A DNA stretch of 64,000 nucleotides from Polytrichum commune (Eukaryota; Streptophyta; Polytrichopsida; Polytrichales; Polytrichaceae), in assembly GCA_950295325.1 (NCBI GenBank), contig OX485805.1:36505501-36569500 (forward strand), written 5' to 3'. This document shows positions 10,731 to 21,475 of this stretch, piece after piece (position 1 is the stretch's first letter; each line of letters opens with the position of its first letter). The notes under the pieces were generated by a model. That model ran no database searches. It had not been told where the DNA came from and saw only the letters and a list, made by a program, of their open reading frames with translations. The position numbers and the translations under genes were made by a program.

Positions 10731-11498
10731 TCAAATCAATTTATTGAGTTTGGCGAGCCTCATGATGCTCTTGAATACATTATCACGGGGGCTTAAACCC
10801 ACATTGCCTATGGGGTTGGACCTAACAAAAAATGGTATGCTACCGGCGTGGACAACAAGCCTTCTAAGGTAAGGCGCTAGCGTATCGACCAAAAACGTGT
10901 CGTTCCTATCGCCGGTCCAAGTGGCGGGGAAGATGACGTTCCCCGGGGGGTTCAAGACGCTTTTGGTGGGGTTGTTGTCGACGAGGACGGTGTTCTCGGG
11001 GGTCGGCCACCACCCGTGGGGTACCCCCTGCAGCCGGGGGATGCCCCGCCACAGTCTTGACCTCAGGACCTTGAGGAATTGTTGTCCTCCGCCACGACCG
11101 CCGAACTTTGGAACCGGCATACCCTTTTCGTCAAGCAATTCATCGCAATCCTCTTGGCCGAGGATGAGGCAAGGGCTCGGAAGATCGCGGAAGAGGAAGT
11201 CGACGATTGGCTCGGTGTTCTCCATGACCATGGAGCTCCACACAATGACGTGAGCTACATCGAGCACCTCTCGAAGGAAGTCACGCAGGCCGGGACGGGC
11301 GCGGACAACCTTGCGGTTAATGAGAGTGTCGAGCTCTCCGTCGTAGTCCCTTTCGTCGGGGTGACGGAAGGGACGCGTGGGGACCCGGGGGATGTGTTCG
11401 GTGTGACACAACACCCCGTTCAAGTCGAACACGACGAACGGTTTGTTTCGGGTAAGACGTCCACTGGTCGAGGGTTTCCGACCTATCTCCGGGGGATC
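10731..11498 (-). CDS. FCP1/NIF-type phosphatase-like domain, main exon
   Basis: This 256-codon exon follows a CACAG acceptor. It contains FVVFDLNGVLCHT (motif I of the HAD/FCP1 group), RPGLRDFLREVL, VIVWSSM (motif II region) and NTVLVDNNPTKSVLNPPGNVI (motif III/IV region). FCP1-type enzymes remove phosphate from Ser/Thr residues using the first Asp of DxDx(T/V); here the second Asp is Asn (DLNGV), so activity is doubtful. It ends LAKLNKLI. The upstream exon is probably 12439-12062, whose donor fits in phase 0. It lies inside insertion E and could be a captured host fragment. Fold confident; activity not. Confidence 0.7.
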   Translation of the reverse strand, partial: DPPEIGRKPSTSGRLTRNKPFVVFDLNGVLCHTEHIPRVPTRPFRHPDERDYDGELDTLINRKVVRARPGLRDFLREVLDVAHVIVWSSMVMENTEPIVDFLFRDLPSPCLILGQEDCDELLDEKGMPVPKFGGRGGGQQFLKVLRSRLWRGIPRLQGVPHGWWPTPENTVLVDNNPTKSVLNPPGNVIFPATWTGDRNDTFLVDTLAPYLRRLVVHAGSIPFFVRSNPIGNVGLSPRDNVFKSIMRLAKLNKLI

Positions 11499-12061
11499 CT
11501 GTGATTAACAACTCGACTAGTTTAATTCTATGATCCAATAAATAACATTGCATTAAGGAAAAGACGATTATGCGAGGAAAATAGTGCAAGGAGAATGTGG
11601 TCAAGTGCAGACTTGCGAACGAGCGTTCGTGAATGAAGGCTGGGGTGGCGCACCATTTACGAACACTCGTTCGTGAAGGAGGTGGACAGATGGTCGCACC
11701 CTTTTGCGAACGGGCGCTCGTTAATGAGGTGGGTGTGAAAGTGTAATGATGCGCATGAACATACATAATACAAGATGCGATACGATACAATAAGTTTGGG
11801 AGATGCGACGCAGAGATCATCTGCTCATATATTAATTCGGTGAATATTTACAATTGTCTCACGTGATAATTTTTCACAGTTTCCTATGGCAAATACATGC
11901 CGTGTTCTACAAAATTTATCGGGCTAAGGGTCCACGTAGAGAAGGGTCCTCGCACGCCTCGTGATGCTGATGGACAGGAACCGCCAAGAACACAACGCGC
12001 ATGGGTTAGTGGTTACGAACGCGCGTTCGTCAAATGAGTGGTATTCTCAGAGGAGAGTTAC
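11499..12061 (-). other. Probable intron of the FCP1-like gene with palindromes
   Basis: No coding frame is convincing here. Four of five related 16-base palindromes lie in this stretch, at 11615-11630, 11659-11674, 11706-11721 and 12015-12030; the fifth is at 12121-12136, inside the upstream exon. The consensus is RCGAACGNGCGTTCGT. Confidence 0.55.
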
Positions 12062-12439
12062 CTCGTCATCGGGGGGAGGGGCAGCGGTGCTGGACCGAGC
12101 AGTTCCCTCCTCTTCGATTAACGAACGCGCGTTCGTAATCCCCATTGGTCCAGCCGCCTCTGTTTCCATGGCATATGTGGCACGCTCCGACTGTGACGCC
12201 CGGGTCTGCACAATGTGGTCCGCGTTGTCGTCGTCGTCGTCTCAGCCCAGGTCGAGAGTGTCCATGCGGACATCCTCCATCTCCGCGGATGGATGTCGTC
12301 CCAGGTCAGGGCTCTCAACGTCCATTCCTTGGACAGCTGCCGCGTCATTGGGGCTCCCCTGCGTTTCCTCCACAATGACCATGTCAGTGTGTTGCGCATA
12401 TTCATCGCCCTGCCTATCCACTACCCTCGGGACGACTGT
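12062..12439 (-). pseudogene. Probable first visible exon of the FCP1-like gene, with in-frame TGA
   Basis: After a TTTGACAG acceptor the frame reads VPRVVDRQGDEYAQHTD and continues acidic to PPPDDE, then a GAG|GTAACT donor that joins in phase 0 to the exon at 11498. One TGA at about 12242-12244 interrupts it just before a run of five Asp codons. The rest is open, so this is either a single disabling mutation or a boundary I have drawn wrongly. Upstream exons are not visible; the T-B end motif begins about 40 bases further out. Confidence 0.45.
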
Positions 12440-12479
12440 CAAAGAGGCGGTGTCAGTGGCTGAGGCCAGGACGAGACTT

Positions 12480-12525
12480 GTATGTGAGCGTAGAGCGTAG
12501 ATTTGGAGAGCGGAGAGCGTAGATG
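12480..12525. repeat. Left end motif of T-B (heptad-rich inverted repeat)
   Basis: GAGCGTAGAGCGTAG, ATTTGGAGAGCGGAGAGCG: on the minus strand, TACGCTC and TCCGCTC heptads. It pairs with 43357-43402. Confidence 0.55.
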
Positions 12526-13238
12526 AAATAAAAATAGTAAACTTGCAAGACTAAAATTAGGATATTTCAAAAATAGACAAGAATATACTTGGAATATTCC
12601 AGAATCTGCCAGTAATAGTAAAAAATTGGACCTATTTCCATGGGATGTATATGTCATAAAATTTAAAAAATGGCCCTGAATTTGGAATGGTCTCATTAAG
12701 TTTGGAAACCGTGAGGTGGTTGAATTATTAAAACCAAGGATGATCACAAGAAAAAATCAATGAAAATGGATTTTCGGATATTGGTATAATTGAAGAATGA
12801 GTCAATCAAAATACAAAGGAATCAAAATAATGAACTTCCTTCGTTTTTATTCATCACTTTTCTCTTTGTCTTATATGTGAGTCTACTCTATAGCTTGGAC
12901 TTTAGCAATTATCGTATGTGGCCGTGCGGAGTGAAGCTACAGATGAAGAGTCACTTGAATGCGCTGGAGGCCGAAGAGAAACGTCATGTATCTTAAATTG
13001 TTGATGCTTGAATGTATTTACAGAAAATTTAGGCAGTCTTGTAAATAATTATTTTCTGCCTAAGCTGCTAGTAACATGCGGTAGCCGTGCATAGTCTATA
13101 TAGTCTGAATGACAAAACACTTTTTATTGAAAAAAACAATATGAATATTGTCTTGCTGACTCAGTACATGTAATGACAAGGGAATTTTGAGTGGCCACCG
13201 TCCATTGAAAAGAATCTAGGTTGTTTGTAGGTTGGCTC
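12526..13238. other. Non-coding, 3' side of T-B transposase
   Basis: AT-rich sequence with no supported gene. Two frames under 105 codons have low-complexity translations. It presumably holds the transposase 3' untranslated region and subterminal sequence. Confidence 0.5.
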
Positions 13239-14181
13239 CTAGTTGTTCGCCAAATGGTGAGTCAAGAGTCCGCTTTCTAGGACTAGCTTGACCTCATTGA
13301 AACTAAAGGTAGGCGCGTGAATGAAAAACTCTGCCTCGGGATCACGGTGGCAAACCTTCAAAAGAATGAAGTACACATGCTTGCAATAAGAGAATTGGGT
13401 CCTCCCTCTGAACTTAGTCATCGTCTTCTTGAATGCAGGGCAAGTGCAACCCACGAAAGAGCTGATGGTGACCTGATACTGTGTGATGGCAGGAGAAACA
13501 CCCGAATCTAGCCCGATGATGCAGCCATGTCCTGGATAAGGTATCATAGTGATGGAACGGATGCAAGCTTTCAGAGAGTCGGAGGAGGCCATGGAGAGTC
13601 GCTGCGCGGGATTTGGGCGAGTGGCAGTGCGTTTGACCATCTTGCCGTCTCTCTTGCCAGGGTAGCGGTCTGCTTCTGCAAGAATGGGCACTGCGCTAAG
13701 ATTTGCAGGTGGTGGGGCAGAAGAGAACAATCGTCTTGGAGAGACCGGCTTCTTAAGTGGGAGTTGGAATCCAGCTGCTTCAAGTGCAAGAATTTCGGTA
13801 GGCTTGAGGTTTGTGCCTAGCTTCACCGGCCAAACGTCTGGTATCGGCGGCATTTCATGGTCTGCTGAGTGCTTAGCAACCCATTTGCGCCTTGTGCCCT
13901 TCACACAGCGGTCGATGTCATCGGAACAAAAGAAGAATTCTGTCCTCTCTGATAAATTCATGCGTATGTTAGTCCAAACTCCGGTGTAGGTAGGCGCGGC
14001 GGTCGAATTGGCACCCCTCACAATTCTCTCTGTACATTTCTTCTTCGTGACAGCTCTCTGGGCCCAACAGCACTTCGCCGAGGTCTTGGGAAGTCTTGAT
14101 ATGTGCCACTCCTTGACGTTAACCTTCGTTTCTTCGACAGCACTGACATGACGGATCCCCCCCTCGTTGGGCGGGGACGCA
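13239..14181 (-). pseudogene. T-B transposase, C-terminal part with SWIM zinc finger
   Basis: Read on the minus strand from the L1 insertion at 14181, this encodes the last ~313 residues: AVEETKVNVKEWHISRLPK, TKKKCTERIV, APTYTGVW, FFFCSDDIDRCVKGTRR, PDVWPVKLGTNL, then CTCPAF...YCKHVYF. The last is a CxCxnCxH SWIM finger, a DNA- or protein-binding module typical of MULE transposases. It aligns along its length with the T-A C-terminus (50207-50822). Removing the L1 insertions joins it in frame to 21476 (PEPDSIPA|SPPNEGG), so the insertions themselves did not shift the frame. Confidence 0.85.
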
Positions 14182-15158
14182 TGTCGCGCACCTCTCCATG
14201 AGGAGTGCCCGAAACACCATGGGCACAAGGGGGACCCCGGAGTGACACCCGGGACTTGTGGCGCCATTGGTGAGAGGGCCCAAGTGATCCTAGTGTGGGT
14301 GAGGGCCCCGGGCGTTGGGAACGCCTCCCACCCACGGAGACTAGGAGGCACAAGGGTAAGGCCATGAGCTATGCGTAGCTCATGGCGTGGTGATTCTAGA
14401 ATGCTCAAGATCACCTCAATCGGAGGTGTGAGCTAGGAGTTATGGCCATTTGAGTGGGGTGCTGTCCCGGGACAGCGCCCTGGTACAGCAGTGCCTGGGA
14501 GTGATTCCCGGGACTGCCAAGGTTCAAACAGGCATAACTTCCTCAACACTTGCCCGAATGGGGCAAGTGAGGAGTCCATCGGCATCTACGTGAAGCGTAG
14601 ATGAGGATGGAGGGGTTGGTTGTTATGATCAGACATCATACAAGGAAGTTATGATGGTCTGAAGCTGCTGGGCGGGTTCTAGGCCCAGCAGCTAAGGGAA
14701 AATGTCCACTTGGCCCCAACTCTTGGTAGAGAGACAAGAGGTTGGTTGGCGGTGGGATAGGGGCTCCGTGTAGAGTCCTAGAGGCTTATATGGGTGAGGT
14801 GGTGTGGCCTCACCCACCCGAGGCCGAACGGCAAGGCCTCCATGGGCATTGGCCCATTGTGAGGCCATAGTTGCCTAGTATGGTTCGGGTTGTTGTAGTG
14901 TTGCTCCGGCAACGCGATGATCAACATAAGATTGGACTTCCATGGATGGAAGTCAACATCTAAGGAGTGGTTACCGATTAAAGGGGTGAGTCCCGAAATC
15001 AAAGTAGGAGGGTTGGTTCCCCTCCTATGAACTAATGGTCCGGGGTTAGAGGAGCTAACCATTAGCATGGCGGTATGCGAAGGGTTAGCGACTCGTAACC
15101 TTTGCTAGAATTGAAAATTGGCAAGATGGTCAAGGGGGGGCTAGCAAGGGTTGCGACA
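14182..15158 (+). repeat. 5' LTR of L1 copy 1
   Basis: 977 bp, TGTCGCGC...TTGCGACA. It contains a near-palindrome around GCTGTCCCGGGACAGC. Short antisense frames recur in every L1 LTR (for example MALPLCLLVSVGG) and are not considered genes. Confidence 0.93.
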
Positions 15159-15160
15159 CG

Positions 15161-15175
15161 TGGTATCAGAGCAGG
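15161..15175 (+). other. Primer-binding site, initiator-Met tRNA
   Basis: TGGTATCAGAGCAGG lies 2 bases after the 5' LTR. TGGTATCAGAGC complements the 3' end of plant initiator methionine tRNA, the usual primer of chromoviruses. It fixes the element's orientation. Confidence 0.9.
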
Positions 15176-15827
15176 TTTCCAATATTTGAGCTAGCACTTT
15201 GAGGGAAGCATGGCTATCAAATAAGCGGGTTATGATGGTGGCCCGGGGTTTCCAAAAGGTTGTGAGGCTCAAATTGGAACAAGGATCATGTGCAAATGGA
15301 GTTTGACCATACCATTGATTTTAATGGTAATGGTGGGCATGAGGGTGGATTCGGTGAGGAAAATGGAGGTGTCCTTTGAAAAGGGCTCCCGCAAACCTCA
15401 AATAGTATTTGGGGCCAAGAATACCGAATGCACCCAAAACCTTGGAGGGTATTAATGTTGGATTGAAATTTCAATTCGAGATGCTTCGAAGGTTCGGATG
15501 TTGAAATGAACTTGGTGCTAATGAGGCACCCGGGGCCTCTGAAGGCCTATGTGCGCTATTCAAACGCACAAATGAAGGATACACCTAAAACGGACGAGCT
15601 TTCTAAGAAATGCATCGTTTTAGGTGGGGTTTTAAAAGCGGGTGGTGGATGCCTTGTTTAAGTCCCCAAGGCTTCTTGAGGACATGGTGGGGATCATCAA
15701 GTTTGCAAGATCATTGAATCCGATGGTCCCGAAGAAAAGTTTGGCGGCGCATCACCACAAGTGGCTTTAGCCAAAGTTGGTCCCAAAGAAATGAGTGCAA
15801 ATTGTTTGGTTCATTTTACTTAGGCAA

Positions 15828-16150
15828 AATATGTTGGTGCCGCTAACGGAATGTTGAAAGGTGGCTTTATGCTTCCAAGGCAAATCATACTCATGCCGTG
15901 GACGGAATGTTGGAAGGTGGGTTTGTCCTACCAAGGCAATTCATGTTCGTGCCGCATACGGAGTGTGGGAAGGTGGCTTTGTGCTATCAAGGGAAAACAT
16001 GTTTGTTTTGTGGACAAATTATTGGAAATTGCTTTTGTGGCACTAAACCAATTCGTCCCATGGACGAAATGTTAAAAGTTGGCTTTGCGGACCGAGCCAA
16101 AACATATTGTTGCGGTGGACGGAGAATTAGATGGTGGCTTTGTGGCCAAG
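15828..16150 (+). repeat. Tandem ~57-bp repeats in the gag-side region of L1 copy 1
   Basis: About five diverged units around GCCG...GACGGAATGTTGGAAGGTGGNTTTGT...CAAGGCAAA. The translation repeats a G-G-F-V-L-P-R-Q pattern. L1 copy 2 has the same block at 34540-34880. No intact gag is visible. Confidence 0.6.
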
Positions 16151-16509
16151 GCTAGTAGCCTTAAGCCAAGGCCAAGTCATGTATACCTTGAGGCTCAAAT
16201 GAATGGGAGATATGTCTCATGAGTTGTCAAAGAGGCAACGGACTCTTTCATGAGCCGAAAGCTCACAAGGGAGTTGGGGCTTGCCGATTGATAGAGTGGG
16301 CGAGCCCACCAAGGTGCGGTTTGAAAATGGCGAACCGCATGAGACAAAGGAGGCCGCGATGCATGTAACCTTTCAATGTGGGACATTGGATATTTGTCAA
16401 AATTTCACACCATGTGAAATAGATGAAATGCATGTCATTGTGAAGGCTGCCTTCTTTGAAACTCACATGATAGATGTGAGGTGCAAGCCGGTGTGCTTGC
16501 GGTGCATTT

Positions 16510-16779
16510 GTGATGTGCCATGATGGCAAAGAATTGAAGTTCAAATTGACAAGGACTCCTATGGTAGGAGGACCCAAGTTGAATTTGGTCTCAATGGACC
16601 AAATGAAAAAAATGGTAAACATAATGGTCGTGGTTCAATTGGAGCAATTCCAAGGAACTCATGGGGAGGCTAGGAAAGATGGGCCTCCCCCAAACCATAC
16701 TTGTGGGATGTTGGTGAGATACAAGGATGTATTCACCAATGTGTTGCTCAAAATGTTACCGCCAAGGAGTGAATTGTAA
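16510..16779 (+). pseudogene. L1 copy 1 reverse transcriptase, N-terminal remnant
   Basis: An 89-codon frame has VRYKDVF and LLKMLPPRSEL, matching the start of Ty3/gypsy RT. The next recognisable segment is FLRHVV...SLVGLANYY-like sequence from 16795, which in normal elements lies after the catalytic YxDD box. The palm is therefore deleted; L1 copy 2 shows the same joint. Confidence 0.65.
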
Positions 16780-16934
16780 CTTTGCTCAAGAATAAATTGA
16801 GTTCTTGAGGCATGTGGTGACAAAGGAAGTTGGTGGATAAACATGAAGAATATCAAGGCAATCCAAGAGGAGAATTGGCCCTTGACTCAAAAAGGCTTAG
16901 GTCATTGGTTGGCCTAGCCAACTACTACCACCAC

Positions 16935-17760
16935 TTCATTCTAGATTTGTTTTAAGATTGCTAGGACCTTACTCAGCTTATTGAAGAAATGGCTATCCCA
17001 AGAGTGGGATGAGCCTTGTCACCAAGCCTTTGGGAAGCTCAAGAGCAAGTTCCCTTCACAAGATGTGGTTAAGTTTCTGGGTTTTCATAAGCATTTTGAG
17101 GTGCACATGAAGACGAAGGACTTCACCATTGGCGGATGTTGATCCAAGATGGATGACCATTGCTTATGAGAGCATTAAGCTCCATGGTTGTCGAACCTTG
17201 TCCAGCTTGTGCAAGAAATGGCTATCCCAAGAGTGGGATGAGCCGTGCCACCAAGCCATTGGGGAGCTTAAGAGCAAGTTGTCTTTGCCGCCCGTGCTCA
17301 AGTTCGCGGAGCTTGACAAACCTTGTGAGATGCATACGGGGGTGAACGACTTTCCAATGGTGGATTATGTGTAATTGGATGGCCATTGCATATGGGAGCA
17401 TGAAGCTCGATGGTTGTCAAAGAAGACAACCAACTCATGACAAAGAATTTCTTTGCCGTAGTGCATTGCTTGAAGATGTGGCGACACTATTTGGGGTTGC
17501 ACAAAGCAAAGGTCTACATGGACAATGTGTCCTAAAAGAATTTTGACATTCAAGTGCAAGTGAGCGCCAAGTCATTGCGGTGGCATGATAGTTTGGCGCT
17601 TATGAAGGTGGATTTGATCCACAAACCGGACCGTGGAAATGTGGTGCCGGATGCACGAAGTAGACCGGAAAAATTCCAAGCAATGAAAACCATCCAAACC
17701 TTGTGGCTAATGTGTGCCGGCGAAGGAAACTTGTGATGCAAGATACGGGAGGGATAAATT
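16935..17760 (+). pseudogene. L1 copy 1 RT-RNase H remnant, partly duplicated
   Basis: The motif KKWLSQEWDEPCHQA...ELKSK...PVLKF...E(M/V)HT occurs twice in tandem (about 16985-17125 and 17217-17360). Then follow RNase H remnants and IHKPDRGNVVPDARSR (17554-17736), the usual end of RNase H. Stops and frameshifts occur throughout. Confidence 0.7.
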
Positions 17761-17763
17761 AAC

Positions 17764-18700
17764 TACCCCGAGGCACAAAAGCTTTTAGGTGAGCTTCGCA
17801 AGAGCAAGGTGCTCAAAGAGGTTAAGTTGGTGGACGGATTGTTCAAGTGCAAGCAAAGTTGGGTGTATGTGACACAAGGCAAGTTGAGGGTATCGGTTTT
17901 GAAGGAGGAATTTGATAGTCCTATTGCCGGCCTTAGGAATGGTATCATGGATGTACCATTGGCGGTGCATAAAGGAAGATATAGCCTACTTTGTGAAGGC
18001 TTGAAACAAAGTGCCAAGTGAACCGAGCCTCTTACCAAAAGCAAGGCGGCTTCAACCTATTAACCTAGCTCTCGAGGGGGCACATTCAACACTAGAGTTC
18101 AACCAAGATGGTGAGGATTTGGCCAAGGATGGTGAATAAGTCTTGGAGATGACCAAGTTGTTGGTGGAGAAAGCCCGAAGGTGCTATGGAGTGCAAGTCA
18201 ATGCCGGAAGACGCGAAGTGGAGAATGAGGTGGGCCAAAAGGTGTTGTTGAATGTAAACAACTTCACTTAGCCGAAAGGCCTCACTCCAAAGTTCATGTC
18301 CAAAATTGGAGCTTTGTTTTCCATTGTGGAACAAGTGTTCAAGGACATGTATAGATTGGAATTACTGCCGGAGATCAAAGTGCATCCGACATTTCATGTC
18401 TCATTACGAAAGTCATTTTAGGACGACACCTTGTGGCCCGAACACAAGCAAGTGATTAGGCCACGTCCCGACCTTGTGGATGTCATTTGGAACATGAGGT
18501 AGGAGGGCATCCTCAAGTGTAGGAAGCCCAAGTGAAAAGGAAAGAAAATGTACAAAGGAGTAGTTGGTGAAATGGTGAGGATACCATGAGAAAGAAGCCG
18601 TTTGGGTAGCGGCAAGAGACATGATGAACGGCAAGGAATTGGTAAAGCACTTTGAAGAAACTAAGGCTAGACACTCCAATGAAATGAAGCGTAGGCATTG
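17764..18700 (+). pseudogene. L1 copy 1 integrase and chromodomain remnants
   Basis: LRVSVLKEEFDSPIAG (about 17887) is the integrase zinc-binding region. The catalytic core present in copy 2 is absent: sequence jumps from AAGCAAGGCGGCTT to CAACCTATTAACC near 18050. After that come VHPTFHVSLRKSF (integrase C-terminus) and a chromodomain-like stretch, EGILKCRKPK then KKMYKGVVGEMVRIP and AVWVAARDM (18500-18660), all with stops. Confidence 0.65.
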
Positions 18701-19513
18701 ATGAGGACATCAATCTCCTTTAGTGGGGGAGAGACGCTAGTAGCATACTTAGCTTCGAGGTTAATTACTCCACAACATGTACTTGTTCTTTGGCTTGAGG
18801 AAATAAAGTCCAAACTTTAGTGGTGCAAAGAGAAAAGTATGAGATGAGGTCCTAGTCTTGTACTTGTGCTTGGTTAATGGAAGAGGGGGAATAGATATGC
18901 CAAACTAGGTTGGGTAAGCCGAGTAATTGGGGGCCATGGCTTGGAGGGGCCTTGGATAAAACCAAGAAACTTCTTAGTTGTGGGCTTGTCCGGGCGGGGA
19001 CAAGGTGATGGCGCGTGCTCATAAAAGTGCTACCCGCGAGCTAACGAGAGTTGGCGCATGGGAGTCATGAACCCATGTCTCGAAAGAGCAAAGTGGGAAC
19101 CGAGTCGGGCGGGACTTGGCATCACCCCCGTGCGATCGAGGCGTGGCTTAACAATGGAAAGCCATCTCGGAGTTGCAACCGAGACAACTTAGTGGAAGCG
19201 TTGAGGTCTCGCCTAGATGTGTCATGTTAGGCTAGTGGAGCCTAACGGGGGAGGCCCCAAAGGAGGGGCAACCCAAGTGATTCCCAAAGTAGGTGGGTCT
19301 AGTATAGGTTAGGTCCTTGGAGGAGTTCCAAGGTCGCTAACGGAACACCTAGTAACGACACCTTTGGGACTATGCCAAATTTGAAGATGCATTGTGGGGG
19401 TCGCGCCCTAAGGTAAACACAATGCCGCACCATAGAGGATGGCAACTTGAGAATTGGTGTGCCGACTACGAGTATAGTCGATGAGGGCATCGACTCCGTT
19501 TGGTGGGGGTGAG
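18701..19513 (+). other. 3' untranslated region and polypurine tract of L1 copy 1
   Basis: No coding frame. The stretch TTTGGTGGGGGTGAG directly before the 3' LTR at 19514 is the likely polypurine tract for plus-strand priming. Confidence 0.6.
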
Positions 19514-20490
19514 TGTCGCGCACCTCTCCATGAGGAGTGCCCGAAACACCATGGGCACAAGGGGGACCCCGGAGTGACACCCGGGACTTGTGGCGCCATT
19601 GGTGAGAGGGCCCAAGTGATCCTAGTGTGGGTGAGGGCCCCGGGCGTTGGGAACGCCTCCCACCCACGGAGACTAGGAGGCACAAGGGTAAGGCCATGAG
19701 CTATGCGTAGCTCATGGCGTGGTGATTCTAGAATGCTCAAGATCACCTCAATCGGAGGTGTGAGCTAGGAGTTATGGCCATTTGAGTGGGGTGCTGTCCC
19801 GGGACAGCGCCCTGGTACAGCAGTGCCTGGGAGTGATTCCCGGGACTGCCAAGGTTCAAACAGGCATAACTTCCTCAACACTTGCCCGAATGGGGCAAGT
19901 GAGGAGTCCATCGGCATCTACGTGAAGCGTAGATGAGGATGGAGGGGTTGGTTGTTATGATCAGACATCATACAAGGAAGTTATGATGGTCTGAAGCTGC
20001 TGGGCGGGTTCTAGGCCCAGCAGCTAAGGGAAAATGTCCACTTGGCCCCAACTCTTGGTAGAGAGACAAGAGGTTGGTTGGCGGTGGGATAGGGGCTCCG
20101 TGTAGAGTCCTAGAGGCTTATATGGGTGAGGTGGTGTGGCCTCACCCACCCGAGGCCGAACGGCAAGGCCTCCATGGGCATTGGCCCATTGTGAGGCCAT
20201 AGTTGCCTAGTATGGTTCGGGTTGTTGTAGTGTTGCTCCGGCAACGCGATGATCAACATAAGATTGGACTTCCATGGATGGAAGTCAACATCTAAGGAGT
20301 GGTTACCGATTAAAGGGGTGAGTCCCGAAATCAAAGTAGGAGGGTTGGTTCCCCTCCTATGAACTAATGGTCCGGGGTTAGAGGAGCTAACCATTAGCAT
20401 GGCGGTATGCGAAGGGTTAGCGACTCGTAACCTTTGCTAGAATTGAAAATTGGCAAGATGGTCAAGGGGGGGCTAGCAAGGGTTGCGACA
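19514..20490 (+). repeat. 3' LTR of L1 copy 1
   Basis: 977 bp; no difference from the 5' LTR seen by eye. Followed by ACGCA, the second copy of the target duplication. Confidence 0.93.
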
Positions 20491-20497
20491 ACGCAGG

Positions 20498-21470
20498 TGT
20501 CGCGCACCTCTCCATGAGGAGTGCCCGAAACACCATGGGCACAAGGGGGACCCCGGAGTGACACCCGGGACTTGTGGCGCCGTTGGTGAGAGGGCCCAAG
20601 TGATCCTAGTGTGGGTGAGGGCCCCGGGCGTTGGGAACGCCTCCCACCCACGAAGATTAGGAGGCACAAGGGTAAGGCCATGAGTTATGCGTAGCTCATG
20701 GCGTGGTGATTCTAGAAAGCTCAAGAACACCTCAATCGGAGGTGTGAGCTAGGAGTTATGGCCATTTGAGTGGGGCGCTGTCCCGGGACAGCGCCCTGGT
20801 ACAGCAGTGCCTGGGAGTGATTCCCGGGACTGCCAAGGTTCAAACAGGCATAACTTCCTCAAGACTTGCTCAAATGGAGCAAGTGAGGAGTCCATTGGCA
20901 TCTACGTGAAGCGTAGATGAACATGGAGTGGTTGGGTGTTATGATCAGACATCATACAAGGAAGTTATGATGGTCTGAAGCTGCTGGGGGGGTTCTAGGC
21001 CCAGCAGCTAAAGGAAAATGTCCACTTGGCCCCAACTCTTGGTAGAGAGACAAGAGGTTGGTTGACGGTGGGGTAGGGGCCCCGCGTGAAGTCCTAGAGG
21101 CTTATATGGGTGAGGTGGTGTGGCCTCACCCACCCGAGGCCGAACGGCACGGCCTCCACGGGCATTGGCCCAATGTGAGGCCATAGTTGCCTAGTATGGT
21201 TCGGGTTGTTGTAGTGTTGCTCCGGCAACGCGATGATCAACATGGGATTGGACTTCCATGGATGGAAGTCCACATCTAGGAATGGGTTACCGATTAAGGG
21301 GTGAGTCCCTAAAGCAAAGTAGGAGGGTTGGTTCCCTCCTATGAACTATAAGGTCCGGGGTAGGAGGAGCTAACCATTAGCATGGCGGAATGCGAATGGT
21401 TAGCGCTCGTAACCTTTGCTAGAATTGAAAATTGGCAAGATTGCTAAGGGGGTTAGCAAGGGTTGCGACA
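20498..21470 (+). mobile_element. Solo L1 LTR
   Basis: 973 bp, TGTCGCGC...GTTGCGACA, flanked by GCAGG (20493-20497 and 21471-21475). It carries the full palindrome GCGCTGTCCCGGGACAGCGC. It was in place before L1 copy 1, because the ACGCA duplication of copy 1 overlaps its left GCAGG. Confidence 0.93.
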
Positions 21471-21475
21471 GCAGG

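Larger units (their letters stand above)
14182..20490 (+). mobile_element. Chromovirus-type LTR element L1, copy 1 (defective)
   Basis: LTRs at 14182-15158 and 19514-20490 are both 977 bp and look identical by eye. The 5-bp duplication is ACGCA (14177-14181, 20491-20495). The internal 4.35 kb keeps traces of RT, RNase H, integrase zinc-binding and chromodomain in the Ty3/gypsy order, but all frames carry stops, the RT palm with its YxDD box is missing and the integrase core is deleted. It must have moved with proteins from another element. It is inserted 2 bp from the solo LTR at 20498. Confidence 0.93.
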
